Assembly (NCBI RefSeq): GCF_000731675.1 | Contig: NZ_JMIT01000001.1 | Span: 2,479,714 to 2,543,713, forward strand | Reading direction: 5' to 3' | DNA: 64,000 bases | Source of the DNA: Pseudomonas capeferrum | GTDB lineage: Bacteria; Pseudomonadota; Gammaproteobacteria; Pseudomonadales; Pseudomonadaceae | Shown here: piece by piece, positions 18,150-31,045 of the stretch | How the letters are laid out: every line of letters starts with the position of its first letter | How positions within the stretch are numbered: position 1 is the stretch's first letter | The notes under the pieces: generated by a model | The model's input: only the letters and a program-made list of their open reading frames with translations | Database searches by the model: none | Told to the model about the DNA's origin: nothing | Program-made: the position numbers and the translations under genes

Positions 18150-20774
18150 TCAAAGTCCCTGCTCTGCGAACGGCACGGCCAGCGCCAGGGCCTGGTCCAG
18201 CGCAGCGACGTCGACGCCACCACCCTGGGCCATGTCCGGACGGCCACCGCCCTTGCCACCCACTTTTGCTGCGGCTTGTTTCATCAGATCGCCAGCCTTG
18301 AGTTGGCTGGAGAGGTCTTTGGTCACGCCGGCCACCAGCACGACCTTGCCCTCATGCTCGCTGCCCAGCAGGATCACTGCGTGGCCGAGCTTGTTCTTCA
18401 GCTGATCGACCAGGGCCAGCAGGGCCTTGCCATCCTGCCCATCCAGGCGAGCGGCAAGTACCTTGGCACCTTTGACCTCAACGGCCGCGTTGGAGAGATC
18501 ATCCCCGGCGGCGCTGGCGGCTTTGGCCTGCAGCTGTTCCAGCTGCTTCTCCAGCTGACGGTTGCGCTCGAGCACAGCCGACAGCTTGTCGATCAGGTTG
18601 TCACGATTACCCTTGACCAGTTGCGCGGCTTCCTTGACCTGCTCTTCGGCAGCGTTCAGGTAGGCCAGTGCAGCCGCGCCGGTAACCGCTTCGATACGAC
18701 GTACGCCAGAGGCCACGCCGCCTTCGCTGATGATCTTGAACAGGCTGATATCACCCGTGCGCTTGGCGTGTATACCACCGCACAGCTCCACCGAGAAATC
18801 GCCACCCATGCTCAGCACACGCACGGTGTCGCCGTACTTCTCGCCGAACAGGGCCATGGCGCCTTTGCGCTTGGCGGTTTCGATGTCGGTCACCTCGGTC
18901 AGCACCTCGGTGTTGCGGCGCACTTCACGGTTGACGATCTCTTCCAGCGCCTTGATCTGCTCTGGCTTGACCGCCTCGAAGTGGCTGAAGTCGAAACGCA
19001 GGCGCTGGCTGTCGACCAGCGAGCCCTTCTGCTGTACGTGGTCGCCCAGCACCTGGCGCAGCGCTTCGTGCAGCAGGTGGGTGGCCGAGTGGTTCAGCGA
19101 AGTGGCGTGCTGCACTTCGGCATCGACCTTGGCCTCGACCTCGGCACCCACGCTCAGCGCTCCGCTGGCCACCACACCGTGGTGCAGGAAGGCACCGCCG
19201 GTCTTGGTGGTGTCGCGCACGTCGAAGCGCACGGCGCCAGCCTGCAGGTAACCGCAGTCACCGACCTGGCCACCGGACTCGGCGTAGAACGGCGTGCGAT
19301 CGAGGACCACTACCCCCTGTTCGCCCTCGCCCAGTTGCTCGACGGCCTGGCCGTCCTTGTACAGGGCGATGACCTTGGCCTGGCCTTCGGTGGTGGTATA
19401 GCCCACGAAGTCAGTGGCGGTGTCGACCTTGACCAGGCTGTTGTAGTCCATGCCGAAGGCACTGGCAGAGCGGGCACGCTCACGCTGGGCGTCCATTTCG
19501 CGCTCGAAACCGGCTTCGTCGATGGTCAGCTCGCGTTCACGGGCGATGTCGGCGGTCAGGTCCATGGGGAAACCGTAGGTGTCATACAGCTTGAACACCA
19601 CGTCACCCGGGACTACGTCACCCTGCAGTTGCGCCAGGTCCTGTTCGAGGATACGCAGGCCTTGCTCCAGAGTCTTGGCGAACTGCTCTTCTTCAGCCTT
19701 GAGCACGCGTTCGATATGCGCCTGCTGGCTTTTCAGTTCAGGGAAGGCTTCACCCATTTCGGCCACCAGCGCGGCAACGATCTGGTAGAAGAAGCTGCCC
19801 TTGGCACCCAGCTTGTTACCGTGGCGGCAAGCGCGGCGGATGATGCGGCGCAGCACGTAGCCACGGCCTTCGTTGGACGGCAGCACGCCATCGGCAATCA
19901 GGAAGCCGCAAGAACGGATATGGTCGGCGACCACTTTCAGCGACGCCTGGCTGTAATTGCTGCAACCGATGGCCTTGGCCGCCGCGCTCAGCAGGTTCTG
20001 AAAGAGGTCGATCTCGTAATTCGAGTGAACATGTTGCAGTACCGCACTGACCCGTTCCAGGCCCATGCCGGTGTCTACCGACGGGGCTGGCAGCGGGTGC
20101 AAGACGCCATCGGCGGTGCGGTTGAACTGCATGAAGACGTTGTTCCAGATCTCGATGTAACGGTCGCCGTCTTCTTCCGGGGAGCCGGGTGGGCCGCCCC
20201 AGATGTCGGCGCCGTGGTCGTAGAAGATCTCGGTGCAGGGGCCGCATGGGCCGGTATCACCCATGGTCCAGAAGTTGTCGGACGCGTAGGGGGCGCCTTT
20301 GTTGTCACCGATGCGCACCATGCGCTCGGCCGGCACGCCGATTTCCTTGGTCCAGATGTCGTAGGCTTCGTCATCGGTGGCGTACACGGTAACCCAGAGC
20401 TTTTCCTTGGGCAGGTTAAGCCACTTGTCCGAGGTCAGGAAGGTCCAGGCGTAGGTGATCGCGTCACGCTTGAAATAGTCGCCGAAGCTGAAGTTGCCCA
20501 GCATCTCGAAGAACGTATGGTGACGCGCGGTGTAGCCGACGTTTTCCAGGTCGTTGTGCTTGCCGCCGGCGCGTACGCACTTCTGGCTGCTGACCGCGCG
20601 GGTGTAGGCGCGTTTTTCCTGGCCGAGGAAGCAGTCCTTGAACTGGTTCATGCCGGCGTTGGTAAACAGCAGGGTCGGGTCATTGCCCGGAATCAGGGAG
20701 CTGGAGGCGACTCGGGTATGCCCCTGCTCCTCGAAGAAGCGAAGGAAGGCTTCACGGATTTCTGCGCTTTTCAT
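18150..20774 (-). CDS. alaS: Alanyl-tRNA synthetase
   Basis: The 874-residue class II synthetase charges tRNA-Ala. It has the aminoacylation domain at the N-terminus ([20 protein letters not shown]; motif 2-3 region [17 protein letters not shown]), a tRNA recognition domain, the editing domain with zinc-type ligands HSATHLLH (~565) and [11 protein letters not shown] (~665), and a C-terminal C-Ala domain rich in coiled coil (~715-874). ATG 20774 is preceded by an AGGA-type site and gives the usual length. An in-frame upstream extension to 20921 crosses the promoter and is rejected. Confidence 0.97.
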   Translation of the reverse strand: MKSAEIREAFLRFFEEQGHTRVASSSLIPGNDPTLLFTNAGMNQFKDCFLGQEKRAYTRAVSSQKCVRAGGKHNDLENVGYTARHHTFFEMLGNFSFGDYFKRDAITYAWTFLTSDKWLNLPKEKLWVTVYATDDEAYDIWTKEIGVPAERMVRIGDNKGAPYASDNFWTMGDTGPCGPCTEIFYDHGADIWGGPPGSPEEDGDRYIEIWNNVFMQFNRTADGVLHPLPAPSVDTGMGLERVSAVLQHVHSNYEIDLFQNLLSAAAKAIGCSNYSQASLKVVADHIRSCGFLIADGVLPSNEGRGYVLRRIIRRACRHGNKLGAKGSFFYQIVAALVAEMGEAFPELKSQQAHIERVLKAEEEQFAKTLEQGLRILEQDLAQLQGDVVPGDVVFKLYDTYGFPMDLTADIARERELTIDEAGFEREMDAQRERARSASAFGMDYNSLVKVDTATDFVGYTTTEGQAKVIALYKDGQAVEQLGEGEQGVVVLDRTPFYAESGGQVGDCGYLQAGAVRFDVRDTTKTGGAFLHHGVVASGALSVGAEVEAKVDAEVQHATSLNHSATHLLHEALRQVLGDHVQQKGSLVDSQRLRFDFSHFEAVKPEQIKALEEIVNREVRRNTEVLTEVTDIETAKRKGAMALFGEKYGDTVRVLSMGGDFSVELCGGIHAKRTGDISLFKIISEGGVASGVRRIEAVTGAAALAYLNAAEEQVKEAAQLVKGNRDNLIDKLSAVLERNRQLEKQLEQLQAKAASAAGDDLSNAAVEVKGAKVLAARLDGQDGKALLALVDQLKNKLGHAVILLGSEHEGKVVLVAGVTKDLSSQLKAGDLMKQAAAKVGGKGGGRPDMAQGGGVDVAALDQALALAVPFAEQGL

Positions 20775-20841
20775 AGGTTCTTCCACGGAAACGGCGGCCC
20801 TGGTGGGCAAACGCGTCGACGAAACGACGGCAAAGGGCCGC

Positions 20842-20847
20842 ATTATA
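20842..20847 (-). promoter_or_regulatory. Candidate -10 box of alaS
   Basis: A perfect TATAAT on the minus strand lies 68 bp before the alaS ATG. The -35 region is weak. This would give a leader of about 60 nt. Confidence 0.45.
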
Positions 20848-21192
20848 TCGGTCCTGCAAGCTCGGTGCAGTGTGTTTATGCGATGGAAAACGTCGATTAG
20901 ACGGTTTTCAGGCGGTTGCAAACGAAAATGACATGACCGGATGCTAATTGCAGCCTTTCGCCACTGGCAAGCCCATTACGGCCGAAGGGAAGGGAAAATG
21001 GAATAGACGGTGAATTAAAAGGTTTTCATCTGAAATCGGATCCAAACCGACTCTCTCACTGGCGGCGGGTTGGCCGCGCCGACCCGCAAGCGGCACCCTG
21101 CATAGCACACTGAAGAATGTCTCAGCGCTATTTGTGTAGCGCCCTGTGTCCTGCGTTCATACCTAGTCTGGCCAGCCATTTTCCCAGAGCAC
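20848..21192. other. Intergenic region between divergent alaS and the 280-residue ORF
   Basis: No gene is evident. A 78-codon minus-strand ORF (21015-21251) has no protein-like features. The 21000-21060 part is A/T-rich and may contain promoter elements for either neighbour. Confidence 0.5.
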
Positions 21193-22035
21193 ATGCACAT
21201 GACTACCCATGCAGTAACTGCGCAGCGCGTGGACGGTAATGACAGAAGCAAAGGCGCCGGTTTCGGCGAAATGGATGAAGCAATCGGCTATGACAACCCG
21301 TCGCCTTCAGGGCTCGGCGTCTCTCGGGTGTATTTCAATTACGAACTGTTCGATCTCTACAAGGCGCCCTTGGTACATTTTCAGCGCAGGGTCATCGAGG
21401 CCATCGATGACGAGGAAAGCGTCGGTAACCTGGACGAGATTCTGGTCTGGTTGAGTACCGCCAATGTGAAATTGAGCCAGGGTAGCGATATCACCCTGGA
21501 AGTCGAAGGCGAGTCTTTCATCATTCAGCAGGCCTCACCTGAGCAGCGGCTTCATTTGCTGTTCATGGGCACAGCGCTGCCAGAAACGATTGGCGCTGGC
21601 GTCACGTGCCCGCTGCGCATTGACGCCAGCGCCGACCCGGACAGGCATTTTGAAATCACCGCCATCGAAAACCTGTACCTCTACGGCACCCCACAGTTCC
21701 TGGCACGCGTCTTCGAACAGCTGGCCCTTCTGCCGGGCTACCCCGAACTCAAGCGGCTTCTGGATACAGCGCGCCAACAGTACGCCAGCGTGCCTGATAT
21801 CGTGCTCATGCAGCGCCATGCCGGGCCGCCGCAACAGGGCCCGGGCTTTGACCTGCAACGCGTGATCCCTGCCAAGTATTCACATCTGCTGCCGGGCAGC
21901 TACACCGCTATGCTTTACGACCCCTATGACGCTAGCGGCCTCGACGGACTGACCACGTTGGCGAGAATCCTGCAGCAGGCCTATGACGCACTGGCACCAG
22001 ACATGCGGGCCCCTGCCCCAACGTCAGCCGACTGA
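21193..22035 (+). CDS. Hypothetical protein, 280 residues
   Basis: I do not recognise this protein. It is soluble, acidic at the N-terminus, with no signal peptide or membrane segment and no obvious catalytic motif. The first ~35 residues look disordered. Then VYFNYELFDLYKAPLVHF opens a folded part, and the middle contains several alternating hydrophobic strands (DITLEVEGESFIIQ; CPLRIDASADPDRHFEIT). A proline/alanine-rich tail ends the protein. ATG 21199 (MTTHAV) is two codons inside and equally possible; the ribosome site is weak. It stands alone between alaS and astE, convergent with astE (5-bp gap). Codon usage is host-like, so I consider it a real gene. Confidence 0.7.
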   Translation: MHMTTHAVTAQRVDGNDRSKGAGFGEMDEAIGYDNPSPSGLGVSRVYFNYELFDLYKAPLVHFQRRVIEAIDDEESVGNLDEILVWLSTANVKLSQGSDITLEVEGESFIIQQASPEQRLHLLFMGTALPETIGAGVTCPLRIDASADPDRHFEITAIENLYLYGTPQFLARVFEQLALLPGYPELKRLLDTARQQYASVPDIVLMQRHAGPPQQGPGFDLQRVIPAKYSHLLPGSYTAMLYDPYDASGLDGLTTLARILQQAYDALAPDMRAPAPTSAD

Positions 22036-22040
22036 CCGGT

Positions 22041-23048
22041 TCAGGACAGACTACGCCCTTCATCAGGCACGATGAGAATCCCTGCCCTGAGGCCATTCCT
22101 GACCTTGGGGTTGGGGAAGATGATGCGCGCACCCTCCTCTTCGACTACCCAGCGCATCTCGGCCAGGTCTTCAGCCAACAGGTAACCTTTGCTCAACTCG
22201 GAGAAGTTTTCGATATCCGCCGGCAAGTGCAGGCGGAAGCCCTCGCTGTGCTTGATGATCTCGCGGGCGACACTGAACAGTTTCAGGCCATCGAGCGAGT
22301 CTTGCGCCTCGGGTTCGGTGCCTTCGATGATCTGGATCAGGCGCTTTTCCAGCTTGTCCAGATTGACCTCTTCGTTCTGCCCGAACGGCCGCGCCCTGCC
22401 CAACTCCAGGGTAAACGCCTCGGCATCGAGCTGCTCATAGGTGAATGCACTGAAGGTGATGGACGACTTGCTCTGCAGCAGCACCGCCTCCATGCCGGCT
22501 GCCGCCAGGCGCGCCAGCTCTCGACGAGAATGTTTGCGCCCCTCCTTGTACGGGTACAGGGCGAACTGCTCGATCTTCGAACCACGGATGGCGGTATGCA
22601 GGTCGTAATGCAAGCGCAAGCGCTCGGGCTTGCTGAAGAACACCCGGGCAAACTGCTCAAGCTCCGCGGCGCGCAGCGCCTCGAAACCACTGGAAAGCTC
22701 GTGACGGCCATTGAACAGGCGGTTGATGTCCTGCTCGATGAAGCGCTCGCCCTTGCGGATGGCCGCCGGGTTACCGAACAGGAACAACACCCGCGCGCAC
22801 GGTTTGATCTTGCCATTGGCCACGCCATGCAGCAGCCGTTCGAGCAATTCGATCGGCGCTGTTTCGTTGCCATGGATGCCGGCCGACAACAGCAGGTCGA
22901 GCCCGCAATCTTCAGCCTCGGTCGGGCGCACTTCGAGTGCGCCCTCCCCCAGCCAGCGCAAACGCACGCCCTTGGGTGTAACTTGGGTCTTCTCGGCCGG
23001 TTCGTGATCGGTCAAGGTCAGCTCAAGCAATTTGCCGAGGGCGAGCAT
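22041..23048 (-). CDS. astE: Succinylglutamate desuccinylase
   Basis: This 335-residue zinc carboxypeptidase-fold enzyme (M14/AstE) catalyses the last step of the arginine succinyltransferase pathway, releasing glutamate and succinate. Zinc ligands are visible in [16 protein letters not shown] (His and Glu, ~54-69) and [12 protein letters not shown] (His, ~150). The catalytic Glu lies in [16 protein letters not shown] 23048 gives the family length; the in-frame upstream extension runs into the next gene. It is last in the leftward ast operon. Confidence 0.95.
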   Translation of the reverse strand: MLALGKLLELTLTDHEPAEKTQVTPKGVRLRWLGEGALEVRPTEAEDCGLDLLLSAGIHGNETAPIELLERLLHGVANGKIKPCARVLFLFGNPAAIRKGERFIEQDINRLFNGRHELSSGFEALRAAELEQFARVFFSKPERLRLHYDLHTAIRGSKIEQFALYPYKEGRKHSRRELARLAAAGMEAVLLQSKSSITFSAFTYEQLDAEAFTLELGRARPFGQNEEVNLDKLEKRLIQIIEGTEPEAQDSLDGLKLFSVAREIIKHSEGFRLHLPADIENFSELSKGYLLAEDLAEMRWVVEEEGARIIFPNPKVRNGLRAGILIVPDEGRSLS

Positions 23049-23058
23049 AGGCACTTCC

Positions 23059-23349
23059 TTAGTGTTGGTGGCCGCAGTCGGGGCCATGGACGTGATCGTC
23101 GCCGTCAGCGACTTCGGCCGGCTCCATCTCCAGCTGCAGGCTGACCAGGTTGGTGGCCATCGGGCGCAGCAGCAGGTTGGCGTACTCGGTGTCGTCTTCC
23201 TCGACGTCCACGCCAATCAGCAACTGGCCGCGGCCGTCCTGCTGAATCCACACTTCCTTGCCTTGCCAGACAACGGCAAAGCGGGTGCAGGAAGTTTCCA
23301 GCTGGGTGCCGTCTTCGTCTTCGAGGATCAGGCGCAGGGCATCGGTCAT
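23059..23349 (-). CDS. Small conserved hypothetical protein of the ast operon
   Basis: This 96-residue acidic protein ends in a His-rich tail ([12 protein letters not shown]), which may bind metal. It lies between astB and astE, 10 bp before astE, in the same direction. I recall a gene of this kind in the same position in other pseudomonads. The function is unknown; a role helping the zinc enzyme AstE is only speculation from the tail and position. Confidence 0.8.
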   Translation of the reverse strand: MTDALRLILEDEDGTQLETSCTRFAVVWQGKEVWIQQDGRGQLLIGVDVEEDDTEYANLLLRPMATNLVSLQLEMEPAEVADGDDHVHGPDCGHQH

Positions 23350-23363
23350 TACTTAGTCTCTCT

Positions 23364-24713
23364 TCAAGGTTGGCGTTGGAACGGATAGACCGAACCCAAT
23401 TGCAGAATCTGAGTCAACTCATCCAGTGCCGTACGGCATTCGACCAACAACTGCGGGTCGGCAAGGTCCGCTTCGCCCATGCGGTCGCGGTAATGCTTGT
23501 CTACCCACTGCAGCAGCGTGTCGTACAGCGGCGCGGTCATGATAACGCCTGGATTGACCGCCGCCAGTTCCGATTCCTTCAACGCTACGCGAAGACGCAG
23601 GCAAGCAGGGCCTCCGCCGTTCTGCATGCTTTGCTTGAGGTCGAACACCTTGACCTCGCTTACCGGGCCGCCCTGCTGGGTCAACTGGCCAAGATAAGCC
23701 CAGACCCGCTCGTTGCTCCGGCATTCTTCCGGCACCACCAACAGCATGGAGCCGTCATCGCGGCTGAGCAGCTGGCTGTTGAACAGGTAGGAACGCACCG
23801 CATCCTCCACCGCCACTGCCGCACGCGGCACACGGATGGCCTGGAAGTTGCCACCCTTACTGGCCAGTTTAGCTTGCAGCTGGCCAAGCACCGCATCGGT
23901 CTCGAGGAAGGCGTCTTCGTGGTAGAACAGCACCTCGCCGTTACCCACCGAAATCACGTCATTGTGGAACACGCCCTGGTCGATCACCGCCGGGTTCTGT
24001 TGAGCGTAGACCACGCCGTCGTCGCTCAGGCCATGCAGCCGGGCCACGGCTTGGGACGCTTCCAGGGTCTGGCGCGCCGGGTACTTCTGCGGCGCGGGGT
24101 AGCGGCTGTCGAACGCGCTGCGGCCGTAGACGAAGAATTCGACGCCCGCTTCGCCGTAGCGACGGCAGAAGCGTGTGTGGTTGGCCGCACCCTCGTCGCC
24201 GAACTGCGCCACCGCCGGCAACGCCGGGTGGTGAGCGAAGTGCCTGTCATCGGCGAACATCGCACCCAGCACACGGCTGGTGGTCGGGTGCTCGATGCTG
24301 CGGTGGTACTTGCAGTTGAGGTTGGCGGCCGTGAAATGCACGCGGCCATCGGCCGTGTCAGCACTGGGGCTGACCGTGGCGGCATTGGCCACCCACATGC
24401 TCGACGCCGAGCAACTGGCGACCAGCAAGGGCATGGCTTCCCTCGCTGCGCGCTGGATCACCTCGGCATCGCTGCCTGAGAAGCCCAGCCGGCGCAACGC
24501 GGCCACGTCTGGCCGTTCCTGCGGGGCCAGCACGCCCTGCTTGAAGCCCATGTCGGCCAGGGCCTTCATTTTTGCCAGGCCCTGGCGCGCGGCTTCGCGC
24601 GGGTTGGACGACTGCTGGCTGTTGCTCTGCGAAGCTACATTGCCGTAGGACAAGCCGCCATAGTTGTGGGTTGGCCCCACCAGGCCATCAAAATTCACTT
24701 CGTAGGATTTCAT
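23364..24713 (-). CDS. astB: N-succinylarginine dihydrolase
   Basis: This 449-residue member of the guanidino-group hydrolase superfamily converts N2-succinylarginine to N2-succinylornithine, CO2 and two NH3. Landmarks are the N-terminal [19 protein letters not shown], the catalytic His region [15 protein letters not shown] segment near 250 and the nucleophile Cys in [13 protein letters not shown] near residue 370. It is 23 bp from astD and co-transcribed. Confidence 0.96.
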   Translation of the reverse strand: MKSYEVNFDGLVGPTHNYGGLSYGNVASQSNSQQSSNPREAARQGLAKMKALADMGFKQGVLAPQERPDVAALRRLGFSGSDAEVIQRAAREAMPLLVASCSASSMWVANAATVSPSADTADGRVHFTAANLNCKYHRSIEHPTTSRVLGAMFADDRHFAHHPALPAVAQFGDEGAANHTRFCRRYGEAGVEFFVYGRSAFDSRYPAPQKYPARQTLEASQAVARLHGLSDDGVVYAQQNPAVIDQGVFHNDVISVGNGEVLFYHEDAFLETDAVLGQLQAKLASKGGNFQAIRVPRAAVAVEDAVRSYLFNSQLLSRDDGSMLLVVPEECRSNERVWAYLGQLTQQGGPVSEVKVFDLKQSMQNGGGPACLRLRVALKESELAAVNPGVIMTAPLYDTLLQWVDKHYRDRMGEADLADPQLLVECRTALDELTQILQLGSVYPFQRQP

Positions 24714-24736
24714 CGGCTAGGCTCCGAGACCGTTTG

Positions 24737-26200
<1,464 letters not shown>

Positions 26201-27229
26201 TTACTGGGCCTCCCGGCTAGCCGACAGCGGCACGGCCCGCACGTTGTCGCCAGCCCCCATGCGCAGGCGCTTGGCGGTCAGCGGGTCGACCACCAGGGTG
26301 CCTGCCGCCAGGCGTGCGGGCGCGGCCGTGATGCGGCAGTCGTCGCGTTTGCGGTTGTGGATGATGTAAGGCGTCGCGTCATCGCCGGGGGTACCGACCG
26401 CCAGCACCAGGGTCTGGCTTTCGCGCACGGCGCGAATTTTCGCGGTCTCACATTCGATGGCAGGGCCGGCGTCGAAGATGTCGACATAGCCTTGGTAGCT
26501 GAACCCTTCCTGCTTGAGCATGGCCAGCGCAGGCTCGGTGTCGGTGTGCACACGGCCGATCACATTGCGCGCCGCCTCGGACAGGAAGCAGGTGTACAGC
26601 GGGAACTTGGGCATCAGCTCGGCGATGAACGACTTGTTGCCCACCCCAGTCAGGTAGTCGGCCTGGCTGAACTCCATCTTGAAGAAGTGCCGGCCCAGGC
26701 TTTCCCAGAACGGCGAACGCCCCTGCTCGTCGGACATGCCGCGCATCTCGGCGATAATCTTCTTGCCGAACAGCTCCGGGAATTCGGCGATGAACAGCAT
26801 GCGTGCGCGTGACAGCAAGCGGCCGTTGAGGCCAGAGCGATAGTCGCTACGCAGGAACAGCGAGCACAGCTCGGAGTTGCCGGTCAGGTCGTTGGCCAGG
26901 AACAGGGTGGGGATCTCGCGGTAGATGTTCAGCTCCTGCGACGCGCTGACGGTCAGGCCGACCCGGTAGTTGTACCAGGGCTCACGCAGGCCGACGGCAC
27001 CGGCGATGGCGCTGATGCCCACCACCATGCCTTCGTCATTCTCCAGCACGAACAGGTAGTCGGTATCGCCACGTTCGGCTTCACCACGGAAGCTCTTCTC
27101 GGCCCAACCCACGCGATGCCCGAGGCGTTCTTCGTTGGCCGGCAGCGTAGTCAGCCCAGTGGTGCCTGTGCTGCGAGCCAGTTCGATCAGCGCGGGTAAA
27201 TCGCTGCTGCGTACGGGACGAACGATCAT
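26201..27229 (-). CDS. aruG: Arginine/ornithine N-succinyltransferase beta subunit
   Basis: This 342-residue AstA-family GNAT-fold acyltransferase transfers succinyl-CoA to arginine or ornithine. Pseudomonads encode two homologous subunits: this is the beta type (MIVRPVRSSDLPALIELARS). Conserved segments include GDTDYLFVLEND and GFSYQGYVDIFDAGP. ATG 27229 has a GGAGAT site ahead (minus strand). It is paired with aruF 87 bp upstream. Confidence 0.94.
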   Translation of the reverse strand: MIVRPVRSSDLPALIELARSTGTTGLTTLPANEERLGHRVGWAEKSFRGEAERGDTDYLFVLENDEGMVVGISAIAGAVGLREPWYNYRVGLTVSASQELNIYREIPTLFLANDLTGNSELCSLFLRSDYRSGLNGRLLSRARMLFIAEFPELFGKKIIAEMRGMSDEQGRSPFWESLGRHFFKMEFSQADYLTGVGNKSFIAELMPKFPLYTCFLSEAARNVIGRVHTDTEPALAMLKQEGFSYQGYVDIFDAGPAIECETAKIRAVRESQTLVLAVGTPGDDATPYIIHNRKRDDCRITAAPARLAAGTLVVDPLTAKRLRMGAGDNVRAVPLSASREAQ

Positions 27230-27315
27230 GCTATCTCCTTGAGCGGCGACCTCTGCCACCGCGAAACGCTTCGTTTCGAGCTTGCTGTTACGAGCTGTCT
27301 GCGCAGGCTCGCGCC

Positions 27316-28335
27316 TCAGACGGCAACCAGACGCACACTGCCACCCTCACCAATGCCCAGGGCGTCGGCCGCATCGCACCCCAGGCTGACCGGTTTGCCG
27401 GGCACCCAGTCGAGCTCCAGCAACACTGCACGGTAGTCCTGCAACTGGCCGTTGCACACCAGGTACGGGCGCCCGCCCTTGACCGGGGCATCTTCAAGCT
27501 TGACCGGCACCACACGGCTCTGGGCAATCGAGCGAATGCCCGAAGCCCGCGCATGCAAGGTCGGCCCGCCGTCGAAGATGTCGATGTAGTGCTCGGTCTC
27601 GAAACCTTCACGCATCAGGATGTCGAAGGTGATCTGCGCCCGCGGATGAACCTGGCCCATGGCTTCCTGGGCTTCGTCGGGCAGCAGCGGCACATAGATC
27701 GGGTAGTGCGGCATCAGCTCGGCCAGGAACGTGCGGCTCTTCAACCCGCACAGGCGCTCGGCGTCGGCGTAGTTGAGGTCGAAGAAATTGCGCCCTATGG
27801 CATCCCAGAATGGCGATTCGCCCTGATCATCGCTGTAGCCAACGATCTCGGTCACCACCGAGTCGGCGAAGCGCTCCGGGTGCGCGGCCATGAACAGCAG
27901 GCGGCCACGCGAGTTGAGCTCGGCCCAGCCACTGCCGACCAGTTCAGGCAAGACGTAGAAGCTGGTCAGCAGGCTGTTGCCGGTCAAGTCATGGCACAGC
28001 GACAGGACATGGATCTTGTTGTGGATCTTCAGCTCGCGCGAGGCGTGCACGAAGGTCTCGTTACGGAAACTGTAGAACGGCTCGGAGTAGCCGGCCGAGG
28101 CGACGATGGCCGAACAGCCGGCAAGCTTGCCGGTGACGCTGTCTTCGAGCACGAAGAAGTAGCTTTCTTCGCCATTGAAGCTGACCTCGGCGGCGAAGGA
28201 GGTTTCCGACGCGGCGATCTTGTCGCCCAGACGGGCAGAATCGTCCGGCAGCGAGGTGACACCAATGGGGCTGTCGGCAGCCATGCGCTGCACTTCGTTC
28301 AGGTCAGCCATTTGCGCGGGGCGCATCACCAGCAT
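27316..28335 (-). CDS. aruF: Arginine/ornithine N-succinyltransferase alpha subunit
   Basis: This 339-residue AstA-family protein is the partner of AruG; the two share many blocks (HDLTGNSLLTSFYVLPE versus NDLTGNSELCSLFL), showing ancient duplication. It forms a heteromeric enzyme committing arginine to the ast route. ATG 28335 (MLVMRPAQ) follows an AGGAGT site. It lies 143 bp downstream of aruC in the operon. Confidence 0.94.
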   Translation of the reverse strand: MLVMRPAQMADLNEVQRMAADSPIGVTSLPDDSARLGDKIAASETSFAAEVSFNGEESYFFVLEDSVTGKLAGCSAIVASAGYSEPFYSFRNETFVHASRELKIHNKIHVLSLCHDLTGNSLLTSFYVLPELVGSGWAELNSRGRLLFMAAHPERFADSVVTEIVGYSDDQGESPFWDAIGRNFFDLNYADAERLCGLKSRTFLAELMPHYPIYVPLLPDEAQEAMGQVHPRAQITFDILMREGFETEHYIDIFDGGPTLHARASGIRSIAQSRVVPVKLEDAPVKGGRPYLVCNGQLQDYRAVLLELDWVPGKPVSLGCDAADALGIGEGGSVRLVAV

Positions 28336-28477
28336 GGTGTCACTCCTTTGGTAAAGCGGGCCGCTTATGGCGGCACGAAAAAACGGCGGGCGCGCGATTG
28401 ACACTGCAAGCACGCGCCCGCGCTGGAATTCAGGTATCGCCGGCCCCTTCTGGGCCGACGACAGGACCGCAGGCTTA

Positions 28478-29797
<1,320 letters not shown>

Positions 29798-29827
29798 TTA
29801 CAGCGCAAAACCCTGTTTTACCCAGGC

Positions 29828-29843
29828 TTTCGGCAATGCGACA
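29828..29843 (-). promoter_or_regulatory. Candidate ArgR half-site (distal) upstream of aruC
   Basis: On the minus strand, TGTCGC-ATTGCCGA-AA is a second full match, 51 bp upstream of the first. It also forms the inverted repeat GCGACA-AACAC-TGTCGC at 29838-29854. Confidence 0.6.
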
Positions 29844-29962
29844 AACACTGTCGCAATCGCGCAGTGTAACGGGAGTGGGTGGCTGGGTGAACGGGTGTTC
29901 ACACCGGGATTGGATGCTGCCGGCACCGACCCATTCGTGGGGCCTGCACCGTCAGACAAGCG

Positions 29963-30943
29963 TCAACCCTTCTCGGCAGGCGCCGAACTCAACTCGAACG
30001 GGCTGCTGTTACGCCGCTGGTTGCGGTCTTCACGCGGCGTCGCGCCAAAGAAATTGCGGTACGCACTGGAAAAATGCGGCCCCGAGGAGAACCCGCACGA
30101 CAAGCCGATCTGGATGATCGACTTGCTGGTCTGCATCAGCATCTGCCGCGCTTTGTTAAGCCGCAGCTCGAGGTAATACTGGCTGGGTACCCGGTTCAGG
30201 TACTGCTTGAAGATGCGCTCCAGCTGCCGACGCGACACGCACACATGCTGAGCGATCTCGTCAGTGGTCAGCGGTTCTTCGATATTGGCTTCCATCAGCA
30301 ATACGGCCTGGGTCAGCTTGGGGTGGCTGGAGCCCAGGCGGTTCTGCAACGGAATACGCTGACGCTCGCCCCCCTCGCGGATACGCTCGACCACCAGTTC
30401 TTCAGACACCGCCCCCGCCAGCTCCGCACCATGATCACGGGCCAGCACGGCCAGCAACAGATCAGTCACCGCCATGCCACCACAGGCGGTCAGGCGGTCA
30501 CGGTCCCAGTCGAACAGGTGGCTGGTGGCGATGACCTTGGGGAAGCGCTCGGCAAAATCGTCCTGCCAGCGCCAGTGCACCGCCGCACGATAACCGTCGA
30601 GCAGGCCAAGCTGGGCCAGCGGATACACACCGGCAGACAAGCCACCGATCACGCAACCACTTCGCGCCTGCTGCTTGAGCGCGGTCGATAGCACCGAGCC
30701 GACGGCCTGCGGTGGCTCGTCGGCCAGCAACAAGAGCTTCTGACAGCCCTCCAGGCGGCCATTCCACGGCTCGCCCGGCAGGCGCCAGGCACCCTCAACG
30801 GCAGGCTCGGCCTGAAGAAAGGCCAATTCGTAGACCACATCCGGATGCACCCGCTGGGCCACCTGCAACACTTCCTCGGCCAGCGCCAGGGTCAAGGGCT
30901 TGGTGCTGGGCCAGATGAGAAAACCGATTCGCTGGGTGGTCAT
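29963..30943 (-). CDS. argR: AraC/GlxA-type arginine regulator ArgR
   Basis: This 326-residue protein combines an N-terminal DJ-1/PfpI-like domain (1-~190, a class I glutamine amidotransferase-like fold with GCVIGGLSAGVYPLA) and a C-terminal AraC helix-turn-helix pair (~215-310, TTDEIAQHVCVSRRQLERIF and IIQIGLSCGFSSGPHFSSAY). This is the pseudomonad ArgR, unrelated to E. coli ArgR; it activates arginine catabolism and uptake and represses biosynthesis in response to arginine. It sits between the aot transport genes and aruC, as in P. aeruginosa. Confidence 0.95.
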   Translation of the reverse strand: MTTQRIGFLIWPSTKPLTLALAEEVLQVAQRVHPDVVYELAFLQAEPAVEGAWRLPGEPWNGRLEGCQKLLLLADEPPQAVGSVLSTALKQQARSGCVIGGLSAGVYPLAQLGLLDGYRAAVHWRWQDDFAERFPKVIATSHLFDWDRDRLTACGGMAVTDLLLAVLARDHGAELAGAVSEELVVERIREGGERQRIPLQNRLGSSHPKLTQAVLLMEANIEEPLTTDEIAQHVCVSRRQLERIFKQYLNRVPSQYYLELRLNKARQMLMQTSKSIIQIGLSCGFSSGPHFSSAYRNFFGATPREDRNQRRNSSPFELSSAPAEKG

Positions 30944-31045
30944 AGGGTGCGGTCCGAAACCTGGGGTCGTTCGAGTCTGTGGCGCAGGGTCAGGCTGCGC
31001 TCGCTGCGCAGCATGCCCTATTCTGGTGCAAAGATGCAGCGTTCT

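Noticed and set aside
18276..20900. 874-codon plus-strand ORF antisense to alaS
   Set aside because: Long open antisense frames are normal in high-GC DNA. Its translation is His/Gln/Val-rich low-complexity sequence without domains, while alaS on the other strand is unmistakable.
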